Source: Phialocephala subalpina
Taxonomy: Eukaryota > Ascomycota > Leotiomycetes > Helotiales > Mollisiaceae
Assembly: GCA_900073065.1 (NCBI GenBank)
Contig: FJOG01000004.1
Location: 734,985 to 798,984 of the forward strand
DNA length: 64,000 bases
Direction of reading: 5' to 3'
The translations under genes were made by a program, and so were the position numbers. Shown here one piece after another: positions 11,079 through 21,798 of this stretch. Under the pieces are notes generated by a model. That model was not told the origin of the DNA and searched no databases. It worked only from the letters and a program-made list of their open reading frames with translations. The first letter of the stretch is position 1; each line of letters opens with the position of its first letter.

Positions 11079-13552
11079 AGGATAGACATCTATAGAAAGC
11101 TAGACTAAACCTAGACTGAAGTCAAGAAGCCGAAAACTCTAATCAACTCCATCCAAAAACCAAACACTAATCCACACTTCTGCATTGGAGACCAACAATA
11201 ACCGCCGGGTGATGAACGAACAATGAGATAATGTTATTATGGGAGGACGAAAGAATTGGTAACCTGTTTTACATCGGTGCTTCATCATATTCCACCTCGA
11301 GGCGTACATTCTTGCCCGTTTGGAATTTGGAGTCTGAAGAGGCTTGCTTGTATACCATTTGTTCGGAGTTTAATCTGGTATCTTCCACATCGCCCTCTTA
11401 CCTGCTTGCTCAACGAGCCTTTGTGTCTGTTCAGTGTTCTGTATGATATGGCCTCAAAAGAATATCCTGGATCCGAGATGCCACGCGTAGTGCCTCGTAA
11501 TGCCAAGAAGTGACTAGAGCCCTTCGACCATCCAGAGAAATGTATTTCGCTTTGTGGAATGAAAACTCAGTAAGTGTAATCGTAGACTTTGCAATTCGCC
11601 GATGGTTTCGAGGTATGTTCTGCTCCGGCGAGAGAGACACGCACAATCAGAATGCACCATCCCTATTCAGCTAGCACCATAGCAGGAGTCACCCAGCTCT
11701 ATTCGCGATTCGTGGTCTCATATACGGGGTGTTGCGCCACTGGAAACGAGCAGTGCTTCGGGAATTGGCACCCGGAGCAGAAGTCTTATTGAAGAGTCCA
11801 TTCTTCAATCAACTTCCTCGGCCATTGAGGCAGCCAGGAAGCGCCGTGTTTGTGATATGTACTTCAATACCGAACATGCTGCCGCATGTTGAGGTAGGTC
11901 GCGAAAGATGCCCGACAATCGGGTACGTAAGCTAAGTACTGAGGCCTGCATATCGTGTGCTGCGAAGACGTAGAAAGGTGTACGGTGTTCTGTAATGATC
12001 AAGTCAGCACCGGTCAGTCGGTAAGAGTAAATGGGAATGTTACCTTTCTAGAATGGCTCTGAAATATGTAGAGTCTAGCATCACAACCCTTGGCAGGAAA
12101 ATAAGGGATTGTGACTTATCTTGTAATTCAGAGTCTGTTCATCTGCCATTTGCCCCACGGTATTAGACCAGTGTATAATTTCAGACTCTCGATTTCGTGT
12201 CTCGAAGCACGATGCTGCCGGCGTGAAGCTTTGCATGAAGATTGCTGGAGGCGAGGTCGATGACCATCTGCACTTCAGCAGCTGGACTCACTGTCATCTT
12301 CTTCAGTAGGATACGAAGTTTCCACAGCCATCTAGGGTCGAGGGCGAGAAAGGAGGTTTGTTGATTGAGTTACTGTAAGGTTGGATTTAGGGTCTGCGGC
12401 ACGGAACAAGTTTGACCCGTCGTCACCCCTTCTTTTTCAACGCAGCCTCTCCTTCACGACCATCAATGACCCCAAAGGAGATCATTTTCAGTGAAATGTT
12501 TCTCCTAAGGGTTGCTTCATACGTATAATACCCTATGACACTCTTGGATGATCTGGTTTCGTTGGATTTGCTCCTCTCGAGCGGTTTTTGTTTGCTATCG
12601 AATCCTGCTGATCCGTCGTGCTGTTTGCCACTTTCCTTCACCTGTGGTTACTCGATAGGACCTGGAACTGGCAGTCGATCTTGCAGTGTTTCCTTCTCTT
12701 TCATCAGCCTGTCTCCAGATTCTGCTGCAGCTCCTACCGCCTTTCAGCGTATTCGATCATCATGTTGTCTATGTTGTACCGTCTATCTCGCACACACCAT
12801 GACATATCTCACTTGCGGACTCGGGAGAAAATCCAAGTCACGTGCCAGGCCATCGTCCCATCCCCCTGCACCTGGACGGTGCATCTCGATGAAGGCAACT
12901 CCATCGAGGTACTTCTGGTTGGATGTTTCTGCGATAGACCATATGATTGGTTAAGAAGAATCCGTTTGCGGTCAGTAGGAAGCTCGGATTCATTGACAGG
13001 GAGGAGTCCTTTTCTATAAAGCAGTGGAATTGCTGGACTTATCATCACTGTTACAGCTCTCCTGTTGCTGTTCTAGTTCTAATATCAAGCTCGAAGAAAG
13101 ACCTGCTCGTCTGATACAATGCAGCATCCGGCTTTAGTCCTTAGAGGGTAGCATGCCCTGAGAAGAATGCTCAAGATATAAAAATTTTACGATTTTACCC
13201 AACCAAATGCGCAGCAAAATAAACGCTCGAGAGCCTCGAATCATTATAGTCATTGACATGGTTGTTGCTATTCCCCTTGCCTAATCGGGGTAGGAAGCTG
13301 TCAGGGCCGCGCAAGTGCTGGCACCCAGCTATGAAAAGACATCGCAAGGCCCATCAACGCTTCAAATTACACCTCAAACATTTCAACATCTTGAAAACTC
13401 CAAACTCGAAGTCTACGCGCCAACATCATAGGCGCATCTATCACTATAGCTTCGACTTTCCTCACAATCACTGCTGTAGCTGCTGGACCTTCCTGGTGGC
13501 CGCCTTCGCCATTTTCACTCATTCCTCAAGATCCCTCTGATACTTGGTCGCT
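11079..13552. other. 2.5-kb gene-poor interval
   Basis: Only short open frames with no recognisable domain occur on either strand. The stretch 12420-13050 has longer overlapping open frames on both strands but low-complexity Ser/Cys-rich translations, so I do not call a gene. It could hold a decayed gene or a long UTR. Confidence 0.4.
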
Positions 13553-14587
13553 ATGATGGATACATTCAATATACTGTCTACACCTACCTTCACGCCTTTC
13601 AAGGGGCTTACTCTGGATCTACAACGGAAGATCATGGCAATGGCGTTTAGTTCCCCGCGGATCATTAAGATATGTTTGAAGAGAGATCGCAAAGGCGTCT
13701 GGGGTGTTGCCAGTAGCATTCCTCCCCCGGCCATCCTACAACTGAACCAGTACTGGCGCGAGGAGTATAGCAAGATGTACAGACTGGCATTCAAGGTCCT
13801 CGGCGGCCTCCCTGCCCTAACTCAATTCGGCTTCGACCACGACACAATATACTTCAACAGCGAAAACTGGGATGCATTTTTTTCCCGTCTTGACCATGAT
13901 CAACGAAATCGATTGTCGCGACCTCCAGCTCGTCAACACGTTAGCAGCACGCCAAGAAGCATTGGAAGCGAGTACCGAAGATTATATCTGCGAGATTCTA
14001 GCACGATTCGGCAACATCAAGACATTGAACGTCATCCACGACGACTTTTATGATCCAATTTTCGAGAAAGGGATGACGTGGGAAGCTCGTAACCAAGAAT
14101 TTGCGATGATTGACGTCTGGGACACAGCCGAGAAGATCAATCGGATGGAGCAGTGGCTCGCAGAAGTTAATGGCACTACAGTTGAACAACCACACGCTCC
14201 TTTCAATCCTCAGGGTGGTCACTTCAAGCCCAAGATCTCTGAGGTCAAGGACAAAGAGAAGATGAAATCGCTGCTGGTCGGGTCGAACACTTCACAATGC
14301 CAGCTTCCAGGCAGAAAGTAACGGTTTTGAGAACAGCTAAGAAAAGGCTCGAAGAGCTGGAGAGTAAATGTCAGTCCCTTTCCGTGTATCAAAGACACCG
14401 ATGGCGCTGCCCTTGGGACGGCTGGCAAACGAAAGTGTTAGCGGGTTTCCGAGACATCGACACGGATGCGTCCCCCATTTCATACTGGGATGCAAAATAC
14501 GACGTCGTCGACCCACCCAACGACAGCGACGATGAAGCTGTTGAGGGCGATGAAAAATACAGTGCTGATGGAGAAGTTTCTGAATAG
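13553..14587 (+). CDS. 2EXR-domain protein, broken by frame changes
   Basis: Member of the fungal 2EXR family (function unknown; many lineage-specific copies). The start at 13553 leads into FTPFKGLTLDLQRKIMAMAF, SSPRIIKICLKRD, ILQLNQYWREEYSKMY and IYFNSENWDAFF, the usual 2EXR order. The frame breaks in a run of seven T (13877-13883): PVLTMINEIDCRDLQ and LARFGNIKTLNVIHDDFYDP continue in the next frame. A second change between about 14265 and 14321 is needed to reach RTAKKRLEELESK and RHRWRCPWDGW, which end at 14587. The unrepaired first frame stops at 14053. Loss of one T restores the first join. I found no intron that repairs either break. It is most likely a decaying gene, or sequence error. 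Confidence 0.65.
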
Positions 14588-14943
14588 AACAGTGAGGATG
14601 AAGGGTACCGTGCTGGCAAGGAAGTTGATGACCTGCACCATGATGACGAATCTATGAATGAGAAGGTTAATTTCTGAGGAGTGAGTACCGCAGCTAGTAG
14701 ATGATGGATTGGGAGATTGTTGGGTTATGGACCTGAACCCATGGTACAGATGAGACATAATACTGAATGCCCAAGAAGGCTTTATAATATTCCTCGTACA
14801 GCTCTCGATGTTGATGCGATCCTTTGTTTGGTGAGCAGACTTTGTGAGGCATAAGACAGCCTCGCTAATGGTGGTTAGTGCCAAAAGCTGGTCGTGAAAA
14901 CTCTTTTGCGCCTTCTCACGAAATCCGGGGTATAGTCCAAGTT
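14588..14943. other. Intergenic before the MITE
   Basis: No gene seen. The 9-bp left target duplication of the mobile element ends this stretch (14935-14943). Confidence 0.5.
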
Positions 14944-15511
14944 GGCGAGTGGTACAGGGGCGTACTGCAGGGGCGCACTACGCTCAGCGCAGTGCGCCCC
15001 CCTAATATTTTAAGAAGGCTCGCCTTCTGATTGGGCATATATATCCTGATTCTGACTCGAGTCGGCCTTAGAGGTCAAGTTCTAAAAGAGAAAATTGAGG
15101 TTATTTACACTTATACCCTACGAATCATACCCGACCCTAAGGACCAATAGTAACTTTTTACTCCTAGAATCGCTTTAGAACTCGGAGCATACGTATTTTT
15201 TATTTAGAGCTTCCGCTCTCAAGCAAATAAAAGACTTTTCAATTGCTCGAATTAAAATATTGAAGATATACTATAAGCTTAAAAGTATACCCTTAATTAA
15301 AGTCGAGATAGACTCATAATTACTTAATTGGGACGAGTCTATCCGGCTGATGCCTCAAAGAAGAAGATAAGTCTTAGAGATGATAACGCCTTAGGCTCCT
15401 ACTTCCTCTACCAATCAAATGCTTCCAAGTTGTAAAAATATTAGGGGGGCGCACTACGCTGAGCATAGTGCGCCCCTTTAAAATACGCAGTACGCCCCTT
15501 TACCACTCGCC
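14944..15511. mobile_element. Non-autonomous inverted-repeat element (MITE) with 9-bp target duplication
   Basis: 568-bp element. Both ends carry long inverted repeats, about 65-75 bp, starting GGCGAGTGGTA on the left and ending TACCACTCGCC on the right. The same 9-bp word GTCCAAGTT sits directly outside each end (14935-14943 and 15512-15520), a clean target-site duplication. Inside each terminal repeat is a further palindrome built on GGGGCGCACT and AGTGCGCCCC around ACGCTCAGC, so each end can fold on itself. The interior is AT-rich with no coding capacity and looks RIP-mutated. A 9-bp duplication with long terminal repeats points to the Mutator-like (MULE) superfamily; that assignment is inference. 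Confidence 0.8.
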
Positions 15512-15520
15512 GTCCAAGTT

Positions 15521-16123
15521 GGACTTCCTTTTGTTGGCCCTTGTGCAAATTTCGGGAGCAGGGTCGGTTGGATACGATGTGCCGACGATCCTTCTCTAAC
15601 ACGCTACAGCACGGTGCATACCGATGCGCACGTTGAATCGGTAACATTCCCGTTCTTGAAGTAGAAGATTCGCCGACAAGCCACACCAAATGCAGGACAG
15701 TGTTGCCTGGATCCATGCTGCCGGGCACAGGGGAAGGATTCCGAGGACGAACAACGGTTTCTGGAGAGCGCCATGACCTGTTATTGATAAAGCACTTTTG
15801 ACTCAGCCAATTAGGTTGTGAACAGAGGCTTCGCCAATATTGGAGGTGGCTTGTCCCAGACGCGGGGAAGCGAATTAGCCGAGCTCGCCACAATTGCTTC
15901 TTTTCTGCCATCTCGATCGATCTGTGACGCGACTCTCATCACCCACTCTAGTGTTCTTCACTCTTTGAAATGTATTCTCCGATTCATCTTTTATACCCAG
16001 GTGCATTCTCGAATATAAAGCCAACTCAAAATCCAACTGTTCAAAGTCACTCGCTCAATAAGTTCAAACTCGTGGCTATCTTTTTCATTGTATTCCTTCG
16101 CTCCTATTCAAGAGCATTTGGCC
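15521..16123. other. Intergenic, no gene seen
   Basis: Spacer between the MITE and the rhodopsin-like gene. One long minus-strand open frame covers the right MITE end and this flank, but it has no domain character. Confidence 0.45.
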
Positions 16124-17448
16124 ATGGATCCCAACACATCCGGTCAAGATTTGTCCCAAAACAAGCAGCTTAATCTGAGATCAACGAACATAACCCTCGT
16201 CATTCTCGCTGGCCTTTTTGTTGGACTTCGGTTTCTTTCCAGAAGGAAGAAGCACGCTTACATTGGTATCGATGATTACTTTATTGTACTTGCATACGTG
16301 AGTGTTCTTTCAACGTTTCAAGGAGTACTGGTGGCTAAGCCAAGAACGCAGACTGTTCTACTTGCCCTCTTGTCTGTTGGCTTGTTGAGTAAGGATTATC
16401 TCCCTATATCTGAATCTAAGATTTCAATTGCTAAAGGTTCCGCAGTGATTCATTACGGACTTGGAATACACGCCGCCGCGCTCGATACCGATCAACTCAT
16501 CGCTGTTGGTAAAGGTCTACTAGCCTTCGAGTGTATTTACGTGACAACCGTCGCCCTCACAAAGATATCCCTGCTCCTTATGTACTACCGCATCTTCGCT
16601 ATCGATAGTATGCGAATTGGCTGCTGGATCCTCGGCGCCTTATCGGTTTGCTGGTGCATCTCCATTATTGTGGTGTGCATCTTTCAATGTACACCAATCG
16701 CCAAAGCGTGGAACCCAAGCATTCCTGGCCATTGCATCAATCTCAAAGGATCATTCATTGGCAATGCCGTCCCGAATATCTTAACAGATGTGGCCATCTT
16801 GACTTTGCCAATGCCGCAGGTGTGGGGTTTGCATACGACCTTGATCCAAAGATGTCAGTTGAGTGTTGTGTTTCTGCTAGGAAGCTTGTGAGTATTATCA
16901 TCCCTTCACAAGAGCGCCAATAAGTAATCTCTTCTCCCAGCGTTGTCTTCACAAGTATCTACCGCTTCACCACCCTATTCCAATTCGTCCCCTCGGACCT
17001 TACCTGTATGTACAGCTCCTCCTCCAATCCAGTCTCCTCGATCTCTTACTAAGGTTCCGCAGGGACACTTGCAAAACCCTGCACATGGGTCATCGTCGAA
17101 TCCTCCGCTGGCATAATCTCCGCCTGCCTACCAACCCTCGCGCCTCTCATACGCTCTGTAAATTTTATGTGCTGGCGCAAAAACAAATCATCGTCCGCCA
17201 TGTCCCCCTCTAATGCCAATGGAGCAATCACCATTGGCGGCAGCGGCAACGGCGCTAGGAATAGAAACAAACATTCACGCTTTGAGCTCTTGGATGAGAG
17301 TGTGCTTCGAGATGAAGACTTGCAACCAGTCCACAGAGCCGAGTCAGCGAGCAGCACGTATCATAGCGGTGGTAAGAGAAGGGGGGATGAAGAGAACCAG
17401 GAAAGTGGCGATGAGATCCCGTTGAAGGGTGTTCAGAAACGCATATAG
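16124..17448 (+). CDS. Fungal rhodopsin-domain (PTH11-like) integral membrane protein
   Basis: Seven-helix membrane protein of the fungal 'Rhodopsin' domain family, related to PTH11-like receptors. The ligand is unknown. Exons are 16124-16297, 16352-16388, 16437-16887, 16941-17005 and 17063-17448, giving 370 residues. I chose the ATG at 16124 because of its strong context (gccATGG); an in-frame ATG lies at 16088. Motifs: GIDDYFIVLAY at the end of helix 2, AVIHYGLGIHA after it, ALTKISLLLMYYRIF, CIFQCTPIAKAWN, and FTTLFQFVPSDLTWTLAKP with SAGIISACLPTLAPL at the last helix. These are all family hallmarks. The tail (about residues 265-370) is cytosolic, polar, Gly/Ser- and charge-rich. The tiny 37-nt exon 2 is supported by frame on both sides. 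Confidence 0.9.
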
Positions 17449-17614
17449 GGAGAGGGGAGTGAAGAGAGAAGGTAAGCTGGGAGGAGGTTAATCATTGGAC
17501 TTCTTGTTTCGATTATGAGTGTTTCGGATTGTGTCTGCGAAGAGGATATCAAATCTGAAGACTTTATACGCAGGAAAATGAAAAGTTTTACATGATGATC
17601 AAAAAGGATCAAGT

Positions 17615-18446
17615 GGATTACGCCAAATTGCCCGTCGAGATTATGCTTCTGTGACTGCATTGGTTCAAAAGTGCTGAAAGGTTGCAGCTGCTTTGCTGTA
17701 TGAAGAGACGGCCGACGATCAAGAGTTTAATGTCCTCTGCGAAGACGTGGCGTTGGTGGTGACTATGCATCCCGAGTTTGTGTCGCTGTTGCAACTAGTA
17801 GTAGAACAAAAATAGGTTGGCGCAGTGGTTGTTACTTGTGGGCTGCATCGTGTCTGTGACAACATCCCAGAAAGAGAAGGTCTGTCCAAGACCGTAAAAG
17901 TCATTGGTAGTGGACATATCCCAGACGGGTTCGTCGTTGCTACTGCAGTGAAAGCAGCTATGGCCGCCCGTTTATGAGATATCCACCACATGTACCTTTG
18001 CACGTTTGGAGATACTGTACTAAACTTGCTAATGTTGAGTAAGACAGATTAAGCCATTGTTGTGGTCGGCGACGAGCAGACTAGGAGTAAGACTATGGAC
18101 GCAGCATTATTAAACGCCATCACTCATGACGGTCTTCCAGTACGACAAGCTTTGCTGCCTAACCATGCGTCACCTCGTCTAGACACCACCAAGCTTCCCC
18201 TACTCCAGCTCCGGGAGCCCCGAATTTATCGATTCTATTATCCGCCACCGTAGTCGACATACTCTTCAAATACTTCATGCAATACTTAGACAGAAACGCC
18301 GTCAAGCTTCTCATGATGCTGATGAGCGATGCTAGTGTTGCCGGCCCGGTCCAGTGGGAAGCCCATCGCTGTGTCGGATAGTATCTAGTGACCGAATTCT
18401 TGGCGGACAAGATTAGGGTTGAGGAGTATCCAATTTCGCGCGTACC
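17615..18446 (+). pseudogene. Decayed HAD-like / uracil phosphoribosyltransferase fusion gene
   Basis: The plus strand carries pieces of a fungal multidomain protein that joins a HAD-type (phosphoserine-phosphatase-like) domain to a uracil phosphoribosyltransferase-like domain. The first piece (17615-18000) reads RQIARRDYASVTALVQ, VGAVVVTCGLHRVCDN, GLSKTVKVIGSG and DGFVVATAVKAAMAARL. The next (18055-18220) reads VGDEQTRSKTMDAALLNA and DTTKLPLLQLREP. The last (about 18250-18446) reads RNAVKLLMMLMSD, ASVAGPVQWEAH and YLVTEFLADKIRVEEYPI. Stops interrupt the frame near 17673, 17816 and 18377, and the frame changes between pieces. The uracil-binding C-terminal half is missing. Domain names come from my memory of the family, so the exact naming is uncertain; that the gene is broken is clear. 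Confidence 0.6.
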
Positions 18447-19130
18447 GACTTTGGAAGGCACCAGGTGCTCTGCAAGCCCTACTGCTTTACACAATCCTGG
18501 ATCCGCGAAGAAGGAGGACATGCCAGCGCCTGTCTTCAGTATTTTATCGGATGGGTGAGGGGTTCGGACGTGGAGGTGTCGGGCCTCGATGTTAGGGACT
18601 CGTAATCGGTGGCAATTGTGTGCCTCAACACCCATCGTCCAATGAAGGGAAACCTCATCGAGGCACACGATAGAAAATATTTCCTCTTCAATATTTCGCT
18701 CTTCATGCAACGAAAGGTCAGCAGTATAATCTTCCAGAAAGATTGGAACCACTCTTTTAACGTCAGATCCTGCGTAACGCACGTGACTCGATGAATAGCT
18801 GCACCTGTGGATTTGAAGTGAGAGTAAAGCATGTCTACATGTGCAACAGAAACAGGAAGGACAGCATTGAAAAAATATAATGAAGCTGGAGGATTTGTTC
18901 GAAGCCTCATGTACTGCTCCTAGGCAAATAACAGATTGTCCCAAATCTCGCAGACAATCGCAAGCAATGAAAGTGCAAAGTGGTATCTCAACATTTCAGA
19001 ACGCAAATCAACCATGAACGCCAGGAAAGACCAAAGAGAAAGCCATCCGGCCTTCCCCACCTAACTCACTACTCCTTCCCGACCATAACGCCGGTCACCT
19101 TCCCAAAGATACACCCTTCTTTCTCCCACC
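18447..19130. other. Intergenic / remnant sequence
   Basis: No intact gene. Coding-like character fades after the pseudogene. One long minus-strand open frame overlaps it antisense and is not supported by any motif. Confidence 0.4.
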
Positions 19131-20122
19131 TTACTTACTCCCCCGCCTAGCCAACTCCTCAATCGACTCCGGAACCCTAACCGGCTGCTGTCCCCCACCT
19201 CCACTCGATCCAACCCTCGGCATACCAGTCGACGACCTCCTAAAATTCTGCAAATGCAAATCCACCGGACTTCCACCCGCAAAATTATTGACTGGTGACG
19301 CCACCGAAACTTGAGCACTCCCCTTCCTACCAGTTCTCCGATCAAGAGCCTGCTGATAATGTGCAATAACTTGCTTAGCATGCCCATCATACGCCTGCAT
19401 CTCAGCCGTTCCTCTCTCCACAAGATCCCTCATTTCTTTGCTCAAGGCAGTCAAGACCTGAGTCTGTGTAAGTTCGTTGTTGACATCGCCATTGAGAGGA
19501 CTGCGAAGAGTTTCTTCGGTGCCGGACATCTCGATATCTCTGTTTTCTCCATCAGAACCTCGAGCCGTACCCATGGTTGTTGTGTTTCCAGCCCGGTACT
19601 CAAAATCCTCACTCCTCGCTCCCTTCTTCGCAGGGACTCTCATGGCGGCGAAACACGCGTCGATGCTTTTTTGCTTCGCTTTCTCTTTCTCGTTGTCCGC
19701 TGCATCTTCATCGTCCGACTCAGCAGCCTCAACTGTCTCTTTGGCTTTGGAAGCAAGTCTCTTCGCCCTCTGCTCAACAAGGAACATCATATTCCCTCTC
19801 ACACGCTTTTGTTGGATAGTGACGTTCTCGATTATCTTCTTGAGTTTCTCGGGTTGATCCATGGATTGGGAGACGGAGGGGCCGTAGGGAAAGGAGGAGA
19901 AGGTGAGGAAGATTGCTGGTGCCAAGCTGAATTCCTGTTTGTTGTCAGCATCTGCTTCCTCACATCCGAAACAGACCGAAAGAGGGCAAGAGAGGGACAA
20001 GGAGAAGACATGGGAGGGAAGGAGGAGGAGGCGTCACGTGGGAAACACGCGTAATAACGGGGTCTTACCTCTAAATCATCCTCCTGCATAACAGCCTGTG
20101 CTCTCGGATCCGAGGACGACAT
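19131..20122 (-). CDS. Hypothetical protein with coiled coil and acidic region
   Basis: I do not recognise this protein. Exons (minus) are 20069-20122 and 19131-19934, with a 134-bp intron, giving 285 residues. After the join (QEDDLE-EFSLAPAIF) there is a basic helical stretch near MDQPEKLKKIIEN and VRGNMMFLVEQRAKRLA. An acidic segment (AESDDEDAADNEKEK) comes next, then a linker, then a second helical stretch (LSKEMRDLVERGTAEM to HAKQVIAHYQQALDRR) and a Gly/Gln-rich tail. No signal peptide or membrane span is seen. The composition suggests a nuclear protein. The intron could be longer or differently spliced; the second exon is the secure part. Confidence 0.7.
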
Positions 20123-20717
20123 TTTCCCTTCCTACCTATCTTTGACGAATCAAACGCGTCGTAGATGCTAAATAGATGCAACATCAACGTAAAGCCCCGT
20201 CTCGTCAAAAGAGCTGACTTTGACGCGTGATAGATTGTTTCGTCTCGTGGTGTCATGTACAGAAATTTTATTGGTGTTGGAGGTGAATATAGGGTAGTAG
20301 GTCCTGAGGCTTCAGGCAACGACCCCGCGATCTACCAGGCAGCATCTTCAAAACGCCTCCACGCGTCATATCCGAGTATTTCTTTGATCTGCATACACCA
20401 GATAGCCATAATTCCAAATCGCTTCTCGAAAGTGAATTTGGTCGAAGAAAGATAGGCTCGGTGCAGCGGGAGAAGGACGGGAGGCTCGAGATCCGGTGCT
20501 ATGGTGAAGTAGTTGGTTTGCCCCGCACTTTAGCTTCAACGATTGGGGAGCTTAGGATGGGAATAAGGAAGAAGGTATTGAGAGATGGATGGGAGGGAGA
20601 GGGTATATATAGAGAGCAAGTAGCCGTCAAGGTTCTCGTTGAGTAGAAAGTATTGACGTTCATACACGCATCAATATTGCCTCATCCACGCTATATCTCA
20701 ATTAGCCAATCATCACA
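20123..20717. other. Intergenic with promoter of the GFA gene
   Basis: Divergent spacer between the coiled-coil gene (-) and the GFA-domain gene (+). No gene seen. A TATA-like run lies at 20604-20611. Confidence 0.45.
20604..20611 (+). promoter_or_regulatory. TATA-like box of the GFA gene
   Basis: TATATATA, 107 bp upstream of the ATG at 20718. The spacing suits a core promoter with a short 5' leader. There is no direct evidence of transcription. Confidence 0.35.
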
Positions 20718-21250
20718 ATGCCTAAGGGAGGATGTTTCTGCGACAAGGTCGGAAAGAAGGGCTGAGGAGTTGGTATTAATGTACGCTGATTACATTTACA
20801 TCTAGATTCGGTTGAGCTACACCGGTGAGCCTAACGCCCATGCTCTATGCCACTGCCTCGACTGCAGAAAGATAGGAGGTGCTTCATATAGCAACAACTT
20901 GATTATCCCCGAGCAGAATTTCAAGCTTCATTCTGGTACACCCCTCCCCTGCCCTCCTTCTACAACCCCCAACTTTCTTAACATCGATCGCAGGCAAGCC
21001 AAAAGAGATCTCCAAGAAGGCAGATACCGGCAAGACCATCACGTCACACTTCTGCCCTGACTGCGGCACCACGCTCTTCCGTACTGGCGAGTCTTTCCCT
21101 GGTGCGGTGATCATCAAGGCGGGTGTTCTGGATGATCCGAATTTCCCGAGCGAGAATGTTCCTAAGGTTGAACTTTTTGCTCCTCAGCGTGTTGCTTGGA
21201 TTCCTTCGATTCAGGGAGCTGCTCAGTTGGATGGTATGCCACCTGCGTAG
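20718..21250 (+). CDS. GFA/CENP-V-type zinc-binding protein
   Basis: Small protein of the glutathione-dependent formaldehyde-activating enzyme (GFA/CENP-V) family, a zinc-binding Mss4-like fold. Most fungal members have no proven reaction. Exons are 20718-20747, 20806-20935 and 20994-21250, giving 138 residues, a normal size. Zinc ligands are visible: GGCFC at residues 4-8, CHCLDC in the middle and CPDCG before TLFRTGESFPG. Intron 1 joins CDK-IRLSYTGEP, with a weak GTCGGA donor; intron 2 joins HSG-KPKEISKKAD. All expected blocks are present. Confidence 0.9.
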
Positions 21251-21798
21251 ACGAGGTATGGTGGAATTGGTTGTATATAGTTGTTGAATCGAATATATGG
21301 GTGTCGACTTGTGTCTAATTGATCTGAGCTGTGATGTATAGTTGATAGAGTGCTGAGTCTAACGTCCTGCTTCTACGCCTTACTAACTTTGCCTCACGAT
21401 CTTGTTAATTGTGTCGTCTCTTTCGTATTTAATGCTCATTCGCCGCTTGCCGGATGCCCAGAAAGTTTGTGGACATTTTATCCATAACAAACTGCATGCC
21501 TTCGTCCAGCAGTTGATCTGGCAATGAAGGAGACTTCGTGGAATCGGCTTGGATCGAGTCAATGTTCTTGATGCGATCATGAATGTCCCTTACATCTTAG
21601 AAGATAGAGAGGAAGATTCTTCGGGGATTGAGGAGTGATGTCCCGACGGACATGGTAATCGTGGATATTTCGTCTGGTAGACCAGAACATTATGCGGAGC
21701 CAATATTCCCAATTAGGAGCAAGTTGGAAGGATGTCAGCTGTAGATAGAGATGTCCTCGTGCTGTGTCGTGGAACGTCGTAGAAGTGATTCCCCCTTC
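21251..21798. other. Convergent intergenic spacer
   Basis: Between the stops of the GFA gene (+) and the acyl-CoA-binding gene (-). No gene seen. A short GTCCC/GGAC palindrome is present near 21641. Confidence 0.45.

Noticed and set aside
12535..13048. Overlapping open frames on both strands
   Set aside because: Translations are Ser/Cys/Leu-rich with no domain and no splice-supported extension; likely chance open frames.
15441..15911. 156-residue minus-strand open frame
   Set aside because: It starts in the flank and runs into the terminal repeat of the MITE; no motifs.
18159..18944. 261-residue minus-strand open frame
   Set aside because: It lies antisense to the recognisable HAD/UPRT relic; composition is that of a shadow frame.
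19311..20054. Plus-strand open frame opposite the coiled-coil gene
   Set aside because: Shadow of the coding strand; rich in Ser/Phe/Leu as expected from antisense reading of charged coiled coil.
19935..20068. 134-bp intron considered as an introner-like element
   Set aside because: Right size, but lacks the TCTCGG, TGTCCC and CCGAGA blocks. The same is true of the 131-bp intron at 22394-22524 and the 153-bp intron at 31901-32053.
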